DNA of 5,437 nucleotides from NCBI GenBank assembly GCA_022844585.1, contig JALHLM010000426.1, positions 1 through 5,437 on the forward strand, read 5' to 3'. A program made the translations under genes and the position numbers. The stretch comes from Pirellulales bacterium (lineage in GTDB: Bacteria; Planctomycetota; Planctomycetia; Pirellulales; JALHLM01). The notes beneath the pieces are model-generated. The model ran no database searches, was not told the origin of the DNA, and saw only the letters and a program-made list of their open reading frames with translations. Of this stretch, positions 1 through 4,573 are shown in pieces (the stretch's first letter is position 1; each line of letters begins with the position of its first letter).

Positions 1-53
1 AGCACCGACATCGCGGTGCTGTCTATCGCGGCCTGATCGTCGAAGGCGTGTGA
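1..53 (+). CDS. possible 3' end of an upstream gene (partial)
   Basis: One + strand frame (codons starting at position 3) is open from the window edge to a TGA at 51-53 and would encode a 16-residue tail ending in GLIVEGV. A second frame ends slightly earlier, at TGA 34-36, so the reading is not unique. No family can be recognised from so short a tail. The next supported gene starts more than 400 bp downstream, so an upstream gene ending here is plausible but unproven. Confidence 0.25.
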   Translation, partial: HRHRGAVYRGLIVEGV

Positions 54-126
54 CCGCCTTACGCAGTCCAGATCGGATCACACTTGCATTGATTTCCCAG
101 TCAAAATGCGTCGCAACCCGGCAATG

Positions 127-158
127 AAAAGTTCAATTGGCTGTCCTGTCACCCCGAC
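127..158 (+). repeat. degenerate intergenic repeat, copy 1
   Basis: The segment begins AAAAGTTCAAT and continues with GTCCTGT and CCCCGAC. A similar block lies at 2379-2409 (AAAAGTTCAAT, GTCCTGT, CCCGAC in the same order, with one gap), and the 10-mer GTCACCCCGA at 148-157 recurs at 4086-4095. All copies lie between genes. The identity is judged by eye and the function is unknown. Confidence 0.4.
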
Positions 159-168
159 CAAAAGGTTG

Positions 169-202
169 AATGGCTCATTGCATCCAGTTGCGATGAGCCG
201 TT
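169..202 (+). other. strong stem-loop, 14-bp stem with 6-nt loop
   Basis: GGCTCATTGCA (172-182) and TGCGATGAGCC (189-199) are complementary over 11 positions with one G-U pair, around the loop TCCAGT. The stem extends outward by U-G and two A-U pairs (169-171 with 200-202). No clean U-tract follows on the + strand (TTGCTCGTTTG follows the stem). On the - strand a TTTT lies a few bases past the stem. It may be a terminator of an upstream transcript or a structured RNA element; the sequence does not decide between these. Confidence 0.45.
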
Positions 203-431
203 GCTCGTTTGGGGGCCACGCTTTGCGTACATTTGCTGTCGGAGCTGGCAAGTTCAAAACGCAAACCATCTTGAGCCCGCCCCGACGCCTCACGGCTATA
301 AATCGCGTCGCCGCATCAAGTTAGTGCGTTCAGATCTCGACAACACTCTCACCTTCGCGCTCTCTCACGTGCGAGAAACTCACCAAGGAAGAAGCCGCCT
401 CGATCCTTTCCCTCTGCAAATGGCTTCCCAT

Positions 432-459
432 TTGACAGTCATTTAGTTGCACATACAAT
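432..459 (+). promoter_or_regulatory. sigma70-type promoter of the marR gene
   Basis: A perfect -35 box TTGACA (432-437) is followed after 16 bp by the -10 box TACAAT (454-459; five of six to TATAAT). Transcription would begin around 465-467, leaving a leader of roughly 10 nt before the GTG start at 477. The -10 box overlaps the operator-like palindrome at 447-458, so repressor binding there would exclude RNA polymerase. A promoter here also rules out the in-frame TTG at 447 as a start codon. Confidence 0.75.
447..458. promoter_or_regulatory. operator-like imperfect palindrome overlapping the marR -10 box
   Basis: TTGCACATACAA is an imperfect inverted repeat: the right half ATACAA is the exact complement of TTGTAT, and the left half TTGCAC matches it at four of six positions. 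It shares both TTG and ATACAA with the perfect palindrome in front of the next gene (950-963). Position over the -10 box fits autorepression by the MarR protein. The weaker symmetry suggests lower affinity than the downstream site; this is inference. Confidence 0.6.
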
Positions 460-464
460 TAACT

Positions 465-470
465 GAGGGG
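465..470 (+). promoter_or_regulatory. ribosome binding site fixing the marR start at GTG 477
   Basis: GAGGGG lies 6 nt upstream of GTG 477-479, which is good Shine-Dalgarno spacing. The alternative in-frame TTG at 447 lies inside the promoter and has no such site. ATG 492 is a third in-frame option but is less well placed relative to this site. Confidence 0.7.
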
Positions 471-476
471 TGTGAA

Positions 477-932
477 GTGGGAGCCGAGCAAATGCACGCG
501 ATGATTGACAAGATCGCCAGCGAGTGCGTTGCCGTCCGGCTGCGCATGCTGAATCGCGTCATCACCAACATCTATGACGACGCCCTGCGGTCGCTCGACC
601 TGAAAGTGAGCCAGATGAACATTCTGGTCGCCGCTGCCAAGCTGGGAACGGCTCGCCCCAGCGAAGTTTGCGAACATCTCCATCTCGACGTTTCGACCCT
701 CAGCCGTAATGTCGAACGCATGAAGGCGCGTGGCTGGCTGGAAGTTGTGCCCGACGAGGATGGTCGCTCGCAGCCTTTTCGCCTGACACCGCAAGGACGC
801 AAACTACTGGAGAAGGCGGTTCCGGCCTGGACGGCGGCGCAACAACAGGTCAAGAAGGTTCTTGGCGACGGCTTCGTGGAGCAGTTGAACCAAGCCATGA
901 AACGAGTCAGCAAAGCAGCCGCCGCAAGGTGA
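477..932 (+). CDS. MarR-family winged helix-turn-helix regulator
   Basis: Predicted 151-residue cytoplasmic DNA-binding protein, a normal length for MarR. From GTG 477 (GAGGGG 6 nt upstream): an N-terminal dimerisation helix including CVAVRLRMLNR (from residue 17); a VSQMNILVAAAKLG helix; a helix-turn-helix with RPSEVCEHLHLD and the recognition helix VSTLSRNVERMKARGWL; a wing around PDEDGRSQPFRLT; and a long C-terminal helix ending in a basic tail, KAAAAR. MarR proteins usually repress their own gene and a neighbour and release DNA on binding a ligand or on cysteine oxidation. The palindromes at 447-458 and 950-963 fit that arrangement for this gene and the Fe-S protein 42 bp downstream. Cysteines are at positions 17 and 65. 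Cys17 lies in the first helix, near where OhrR-type sensors carry their reactive cysteine, so redox sensing is possible but unproven. The ligand is unknown. Confidence 0.9.
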   Translation: MGAEQMHAMIDKIASECVAVRLRMLNRVITNIYDDALRSLDLKVSQMNILVAAAKLGTARPSEVCEHLHLDVSTLSRNVERMKARGWLEVVPDEDGRSQPFRLTPQGRKLLEKAVPAWTAAQQQVKKVLGDGFVEQLNQAMKRVSKAAAAR

Positions 933-949
933 CTTTTCTTACCCATATA

Positions 950-963
950 GTTGTATATACAAC
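950..963. promoter_or_regulatory. perfect 14-bp palindromic operator upstream of the QueG-SCP2 gene
   Basis: GTTGTATATACAAC is perfectly self-complementary. It lies in the 42-bp gap between the regulator and the Fe-S gene, 11 bp before the ATG, and shares TTG and ATACAA with the site at the marR promoter. Size and symmetry fit a MarR dimer site. TATATA within it (954-959) may serve as a -10 box, with a weak -35 candidate TGACTT (930-935) 18 bp upstream, so the second gene may have its own promoter as well as read-through from marR. Confidence 0.7.
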
Positions 964-969
964 AAGGAG
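964..969 (+). promoter_or_regulatory. ribosome binding site fixing the QueG-SCP2 start at ATG 975
   Basis: AAGGAG lies 5 nt upstream of ATG 975-977, near-ideal spacing. The longer in-frame alternative beginning at TTG 951 sits inside the palindromic operator and has no ribosome binding site. Confidence 0.8.
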
Positions 970-974
970 CGGCC

Positions 975-2312
975 ATGAAGCTCGAAGATCACCCGACCGT
1001 GCGGCGGATTCGCCTCAAGACCGCACCTTCCGTTCCGTCGACGACGGAGTCGCTGGATGCAGGATGGCTGAAGCAACTGGTCCTCGATGCTGGCGCTGAT
1101 GATGTGGGATTTGTCGAGATCGGCCGACCCTCTTTGGATGACCAGCGGGACGACATCTTGAAGGCGTTTCCCCACACGAAGACGCTGATCAGCTTCGTGG
1201 TTCGCATGAATCGAGAGGCCATTCGGACACCGGCTCGCTCCGTTTCCAACACCGAGTTCCACCACTGCGGGGATGAGGTCAATGACATTGCCCGGAGCGT
1301 GGTTCAGACTCTGGAAGACCGGGGAATTCGAGCCATGAACCCCGCGATGGGTTTTCCGATGGAGATGGACCGGTTTCCCGGCAAGGTCTGGGTCGTGTCC
1401 CACAAGCCGGTCGCGGTGGCGGCAGGGCTAGGAATGATGGGCATTCACCGCAACGTGATCCATGAGAAATTCGGCAATTTCATCCTGCTGGGAACCATCT
1501 TGCTGGACGCCGAAGTTTCAGAAACCAGCCAGCCGATCAACTACAACCCCTGTCTGGAATGCAAACTGTGCGTGGCCGCATGTCCGGTGGGGGCGATCTC
1601 GTCGGAAGGGGAACTTAACTTCTCGGCTTGCTACACCCATAACTACCGGGAGTTCATGGGAGGCTTCACCGATTGGGTCGAGCAGGTGGCCGACAGCAAG
1701 CATGCCCGCGACTACCGCAGTCGGGTCAGCGATGCCGAGTCGGCTTCGATGTGGCAGAGTCTGTCCTTCGGGGCGAACTACAAAGCAGCGTACTGCCTGG
1801 CGGTCTGCCCAGCGGGAGAAGATGTCATCGGACCGTTCCTCACCGATCGGAAGGCACATCTCAAAGAAATTGTGCGGCCGCTTCAAGAGAAGGAGGAGAC
1901 GATTTACGTCACCAAGAACTCCGACGCCGAGGATCATGTCGCCAAACGGTTTCCCCACAAAAAGATCAAGCACGTGGGCAACACCTTGCGGCCGAGCACC
2001 ATTGAGGTTTTCCTGAGAGGAATGCCAAACGTCTTTCAGCCCGGCAAGTCGACAGGATTGAACGCCACGTTCCACTTCACCTTCACCGGCCAGGAGCAAC
2101 GGCAGGCAACGGTCGTGATTCAGGACCAGAAGCTCAGCGTGAAAGAGGGGCATGTCGGCCAGCCCGATCTGCATGTGACCGCGGACTCGCAAACCTGGAT
2201 CGCCTATCTACGGAAGGAAAAAAACGTGGTGTGGGCACTGCTGCAGCGGAAGATCCGGCTCAATGGCCCACTCAAATTGCTGGTGGCGTTCGGAAGGTGT
2301 TTTCCGCAGTGA
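975..2312 (+). CDS. QueG/reductive-dehalogenase-like Fe-S protein with C-terminal SCP2 domain
   Basis: Predicted 445-residue soluble protein; no signal peptide or membrane helix is seen, so it probably acts in the cytoplasm. Residues about 30-190 resemble the cobalamin-binding module of epoxyqueuosine reductase (QueG) and reductive dehalogenases, including GLGMMGIHRNVIHEKFG from residue 151. A ferredoxin-like module follows: CxxCxxCxxxCP at Cys193, 196, 199 and 203, a lone Cys219 and CxxxCP at Cys274 and 278. QueG normally has CxxCxxxCP at the last motif; here the first cysteine of that motif is Ala271, leaving three cysteines for cluster two. The QueG-like DYH motif appears as EFH (94-96). 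Residues about 341-440 form an SCP2 sterol-carrier-like domain (MPNVFQPG, then VKEGHVGQPDLHVTADSQ, then IRLNGPLKLL), a fold that binds hydrophobic ligands. The gene follows a MarR regulator and an operator, so it is probably inducible. An oxidoreductase acting on a lipophilic substrate is inferred; the reaction is unknown, and tRNA epoxyqueuosine reduction is unlikely. Confidence 0.85.
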   Translation: MKLEDHPTVRRIRLKTAPSVPSTTESLDAGWLKQLVLDAGADDVGFVEIGRPSLDDQRDDILKAFPHTKTLISFVVRMNREAIRTPARSVSNTEFHHCGDEVNDIARSVVQTLEDRGIRAMNPAMGFPMEMDRFPGKVWVVSHKPVAVAAGLGMMGIHRNVIHEKFGNFILLGTILLDAEVSETSQPINYNPCLECKLCVAACPVGAISSEGELNFSACYTHNYREFMGGFTDWVEQVADSKHARDYRSRVSDAESASMWQSLSFGANYKAAYCLAVCPAGEDVIGPFLTDRKAHLKEIVRPLQEKEETIYVTKNSDAEDHVAKRFPHKKIKHVGNTLRPSTIEVFLRGMPNVFQPGKSTGLNATFHFTFTGQEQRQATVVIQDQKLSVKEGHVGQPDLHVTADSQTWIAYLRKEKNVVWALLQRKIRLNGPLKLLVAFGRCFPQ

Positions 2313-2316
2313 CGTT

Positions 2317-2335
2317 ATTGAATCTGTAATTCAAT
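2317..2335 (+). terminator. AT-rich stem-loop just after the QueG-SCP2 stop codon
   Basis: ATTGAAT (2317-2323) and ATTCAAT (2329-2335) form a perfect 7-bp stem with a 5-nt loop, starting 4 bp after the stop codon. The stem has only one G-C pair and just TTTG follows, so it would be a weak intrinsic terminator. It could instead be a protein binding site. Confidence 0.3.
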
Positions 2336-2378
2336 TTGCCGCCTTGATCCCGTTTCCCACTCTCGGGTGCCCGACAGA

Positions 2379-2409
2379 AAAAGTTCAATCACCGTCCTGT
2401 TCTCCCGAC
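2379..2409 (+). repeat. degenerate intergenic repeat, copy 2
   Basis: AAAAGTTCAAT at the start, then GTCCTGT, then CCCGAC, in the same order and nearly the same spacing as at 127-158. The middle is diverged and one base shorter. It lies between genes and its function is unknown. Confidence 0.4.
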
Positions 2410-2439
2410 TTTTCTTCTCACGTCGCTGTTTAACAGTCC

Positions 2440-2480
2440 AACTCGTCACAACTTCTTCCGCCGCAAAAACTTGACGAGTT
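2440..2480. repeat. 9-bp inverted repeat AACTCGTCA / TGACGAGTT
   Basis: The arms at 2440-2448 and 2472-2480 are perfectly complementary around a 23-nt spacer. The TTGACGAGTTC form recurs at 4110-4120, and ACTCGTCACA recurs at 4198-4207. The loop is long for a terminator and no U-tract follows; a paired protein-binding site is an alternative. Confidence 0.4.
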
Positions 2481-2683
2481 CAAATCCCGTTGTCTTTCAA
2501 GGCGAACCTGGCCGGAATATTCTCGGGACGACTTGTCGATTTCCGGACCTGCCAGTCGACTAGAAAGTGAAGGCCGGGAATTCGGCCCAACCCGAAGACC
2601 GGCGCTCAGATCGTTTCCAATTTCGTTTCTGAGGATCGTCGGCCCAAGCTATTCGGAAGAACCCGGGATGGAGATTTTGCATC

Positions 2684-3214
2684 ATGGCCAAGCTCATCTA
2701 TGGCATGAACCAGTCCTTGGATGGCTACGTCGACCATCTGAAATTTAGCCCTGGCCCGGCGCTCTTTCGTCACTGGATAGAGCACGTCCGCGACCTGACC
2801 GGCAGTGTGTATGGCCGCCGCATGTACGAGATCATGCGCTATTGGGATGAAGACGATCCTGAGTGGGACGCGGAGCGACGCGACTTCGCGGCGGCGTGGC
2901 GGAGGCTGCCGAAATGGGTCGTGTCGCGCTCGTGGAAGTCCGTCGGACCCAACGCCACACTTGTCGAGGATGACCTTGAGGCGGTGGTCCGTGGGCTGAA
3001 GGCTCAACTTGCTGGGGAGATTACCGTCTCCGGACCCGACCTCGCGCAAAGTCTGACCAACCTTGGTCTCATCGATGAGTATCGACTCTACCTCCACCCC
3101 GTCGTGCTGGGTCGCGGCAAGCCATTCTTTGCCGGACCTCGGCCGCCGCTCCGCCTTGTGACCAGCGAACTCTTTGGCGAGGACGTGATTCGGTTGACGT
3201 ACGTTCCCGCTTAA
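2684..3214 (+). CDS. dihydrofolate-reductase-like (RibD C-terminal domain) protein
   Basis: A complete 176-residue protein of the DHFR/RibD-C fold family of small stand-alone bacterial proteins (YyaP/YwjB-like). Family marks in order: MNQSLDGYVD near the N-terminus (residues 8-17); GRRMYEIM (44-51), the family's GRxTYE-type nucleotide-binding helix; the WVVSR strand (78-82); TVSGPDLAQSL (114-124), matching the usual GGxxL turn; and the C-terminal DEYRLYLHPVVLGRGKPFF (131-149), strongly typical. Members are presumed NADPH-dependent reductases, but most have no known substrate and this one should not be called a true folate enzyme. GGAG at 2670-2673 lies 10 nt before the ATG, a slightly long but acceptable spacing. 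The gene stands alone between spacers, with no partner that hints at its pathway. Confidence 0.9.
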   Translation: MAKLIYGMNQSLDGYVDHLKFSPGPALFRHWIEHVRDLTGSVYGRRMYEIMRYWDEDDPEWDAERRDFAAAWRRLPKWVVSRSWKSVGPNATLVEDDLEAVVRGLKAQLAGEITVSGPDLAQSLTNLGLIDEYRLYLHPVVLGRGKPFFAGPRPPLRLVTSELFGEDVIRLTYVPA

Positions 3215-3443
3215 TCGCTACTCGCCCGTCGGATTGCGCCGGCGTGACTGGTCCGCCAAGATTGGCGCTGCCCGTCAAATCGGCCGATTGTGAGGCCATC
3301 CTACCCCATGCAATTCCTCGGCGGGGCCGAACACGCTCTGGAAACTATTTGTTCCACATGGAGCCACTCAGATATTCTATTCTTCAAGCGCGAACTGGGG
3401 CCCCACGGTTGTCTCGAATCGAACTCGATTGGTTAACGGGTAT

Positions 3444-4064
3444 ATGAGAGAGCACGAACAAGCAGTACTTGATCGCGTCAATGCTGAGAACTGGGCTGAG
3501 CTATATCGGTGTCGATGGTCCGCTCCTGATGCGGAACGTGTCGTCCCGCAATTGCTGGTACTGCTACGAAGTGATGATCCACAGGTCATTGATGAGACTT
3601 TGCGTGCCCTTTTTCGTATCGGGAGGACTGCGGTATCGGCTGCCGAGCCCGTGGCAAGGCTTACACAATCGGGCCTCCCGATCACGAAGCAACTGGCAGT
3701 TTTGACCCTTGGTCAAATCGCGCATACTGTCCCTGAGCTATGCGTTGAACCGCTCGCCATGGTATTGACCGACTCGTTGTGTTGTCGCAACGCACTGCGG
3801 GTGCTGTCGTTTATCGGGCCAAAGGCAGAATCCGCACTGGATCGTGTATTGCCGTTGTTCAAAAACAATGACGCGAAGGTTCGAAAGGCCGCCGTAGTAA
3901 CCGCCGCGTCGATTAATTTTGACCACCCCGACGTGATGGAGATTCTCCATCTGGCATCCAAAGACCGCAGCAAAATCGTGCGCGAGGCAGCGCTCAAGCT
4001 CCTACGGAGCCGAGAATACGTCGATGATGCGCCACCGCAGTCTGAGTGCACCGACACCAAGTAG
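3444..4064 (+). CDS. small HEAT-repeat protein
   Basis: Predicted 206-residue protein built almost entirely of helical HEAT-like repeats. Units are visible at about residues 31-60 (VVPQLLVLLRSDDPQVIDETLRAL), 65-94, 100-126 (VEPLAMVLTD then NALRVLSFIG), 130-157 (LDRVLPLFKNNDAKVRKAAV) and 162-190 (VMEILHLASKDRSKIVREAA). The D-x-x-V-R-x-A-A pattern at the second-helix start is characteristic. HEAT repeats form a curved protein-binding scaffold; there is no catalytic domain, signal peptide or membrane segment. ATG 3444 is preferred over the in-frame TTG at 3429, which has no ribosome binding site; even so, only a poor GGG lies 3 nt before the ATG. The tail after residue 190 is polar and probably disordered. 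The binding partner is unknown, and the neighbours give no clue. Confidence 0.75.
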   Translation: MREHEQAVLDRVNAENWAELYRCRWSAPDAERVVPQLLVLLRSDDPQVIDETLRALFRIGRTAVSAAEPVARLTQSGLPITKQLAVLTLGQIAHTVPELCVEPLAMVLTDSLCCRNALRVLSFIGPKAESALDRVLPLFKNNDAKVRKAAVVTAASINFDHPDVMEILHLASKDRSKIVREAALKLLRSREYVDDAPPQSECTDTK

Positions 4065-4183
4065 AAAAAGCTGAAACGACCTCCAGTCACCCCGATTACT
4101 CATGACAAATTGACGAGTTCCGTCATCGACGCGCCTGCGGCTGTAGAAACACAAGTTCGGTCGCGGGAGGCTTAGGGAGCGCA
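4065..4183. other. short spacer with repeat motifs
   Basis: It contains GTCACCCCGA (4086-4095), identical to 148-157, and TTGACGAGTTC (4110-4120), identical to 2471-2481. TGACG and CGTCA (4111-4115 and 4121-4125) form a small hairpin around AGTTC. No promoter is evident for the following SRPBCC-like frame. Confidence 0.4.
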
Positions 4184-4286
4184 ATGGCCAAGTTCCGACT
4201 CGTCACAGACATCGCCGCGCCGATCGACGTGTGCTTCGATTTGGCGCGCGACATCGACTTCCACACCCGCTCGTTGGAGGGCGGGC

Positions 4287-4315
4287 GTCACATTGGTCGC
4301 CTCGGCCGATGTGAC
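4287..4315 (+). other. stem-loop at the break in the SRPBCC remnant
   Basis: GTCACATTGG (4287-4296) and CCGATGTGAC (4306-4315) form a 10-bp stem with one G-U pair and a 9-nt loop. It lies immediately after the last recognisable SRPBCC codons, so it may mark the edge of a deletion or insertion, or be chance structure in GC-rich DNA. Confidence 0.35.
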
Positions 4316-4563
4316 CGGAAGCAAGTCGGCCGCCGGCACGAACTGGCAATTCGAATGCAGTTGTGCCGATTGTTGCGGAATTCGTGGCCGAGCATAAACT
4401 CAGGCCGACCCGGCGAGCGACGGTGGAAATTGATGCTATTCGGACGTACTGTACAATGTCGGCAATCGAATCGATTTGGTCGTGGCAACCCGCGCATTCC
4501 CGGCAGGCCGAAGTGCTGGGAGAGAGACGGCTATCGGAATACCGATCCTAACTGCTTCGAATC

Positions 4564-4570
4564 GGAGAGG
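4564..4570 (+). promoter_or_regulatory. ribosome binding site for the CorA GTG start at 4574
   Basis: GGAGAGG lies just upstream of GTG 4574-4576; its GGAG core is 6 nt away. No ATG occurs in frame between here and the start of CorA homology, so this site decides the start and argues that CorA is translated independently of the upstream SRPBCC-like frame. Confidence 0.6.
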
Positions 4571-4573
4571 GTC

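Larger units (their letters stand above)
54..431. other. long non-coding spacer upstream of the marR gene
   Basis: About 380 bp without a convincing gene. Open frames at 106-324 and 201-446 lack a ribosome binding site and family resemblance, and the second runs through the marR promoter. The stretch holds one copy of a degenerate intergenic repeat (127-158), a strong stem-loop (169-202) and an imperfect 16-bp palindrome centred on CACGTG (361-376). A frame without a start codon at 325-435 ends in LTKEEAASILSLCKWLPI; it reads somewhat protein-like and could be a gene relic, but cannot be assigned. Confidence 0.5.
2336..2683. other. non-coding spacer with repeats and inverted repeats
   Basis: About 350 bp with no supported gene; the open frame at 2533-2748 has no family resemblance and runs into the next gene in another frame. 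Present here are the second copy of the degenerate repeat (2379-2409), a 9-bp inverted repeat AACTCGTCA/TGACGAGTT (2440-2448 and 2472-2480, 23-nt loop), and a small hairpin GGCCG/CGGCC (2572-2587). TTGACG at 2471-2476 resembles a -35 box, but no convincing -10 follows at 17 bp. The promoter of the downstream gene is not identified. Confidence 0.5.
4184..4573 (+). pseudogene. decayed SRPBCC (START/polyketide-cyclase-like) gene
   Basis: ATG 4184, with GGGAG 4 nt upstream, begins a frame whose first 30 or so residues (MAKFRLVTDIAAPIDVCFDL, then ARDIDFHTRSLEGG) resemble the start of SRPBCC-fold proteins, small hydrophobic-ligand binders of about 150 residues. After about position 4280 the resemblance stops. 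The rest is rich in Arg, Cys and Trp and fits no frame of the family; the other two frames meet stops (TGA 4312, TAA at about 4394) or run on without recognisable motifs. The frame has no stop and passes straight into the CorA frame. Best reading: a truncated, rearranged or frameshifted relic. A genuine but unrecognised short protein, or a local sequence error, is less likely. A 10-bp stem-loop lies at the point where resemblance ends. Confidence 0.5.

Noticed and set aside
78..293. 71-codon - strand open frame in the first spacer
   Set aside because: Overlaps the stem-loop and repeat, has no recognised motifs, and no other supported gene is on this strand.
106..324. 72-codon + strand open frame in the first spacer
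   Set aside because: No ribosome binding site, no recognisable family, and it runs through the repeat copy and the stem-loop.
325..435. Frame without a start codon encoding LTKEEAASILSLCKWL
   Set aside because: Looks somewhat protein-like but has no start codon and is too short to assign; noted only as a possible relic.
201..446. 81-codon + strand open frame before marR
   Set aside because: Its end overlaps the -35 region of the marR promoter, with no Shine-Dalgarno sequence and no family resemblance.
1518..2192. 224-codon - strand open frame inside the QueG-SCP2 gene
   Set aside because: Shadow of a strongly supported + strand gene with clear Fe-S motifs; no family features of its own.
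951..2312. Calling the Fe-S gene queG (tRNA epoxyqueuosine reductase) or a true reductive dehalogenase
   Set aside because: An SCP2 tail, a missing cluster cysteine, EFH in place of DYH, no Tat signal and no membrane-anchor gene nearby argue against both names.
2533..2748. 71-codon + strand open frame overlapping the DHFR-like gene start
   Set aside because: No family resemblance; overlaps the well-supported gene in another frame.
4363..4551. 62-codon + strand open frame downstream of the SRPBCC remnant
   Set aside because: No ribosome binding site or known family; kept only as a possible second relic.
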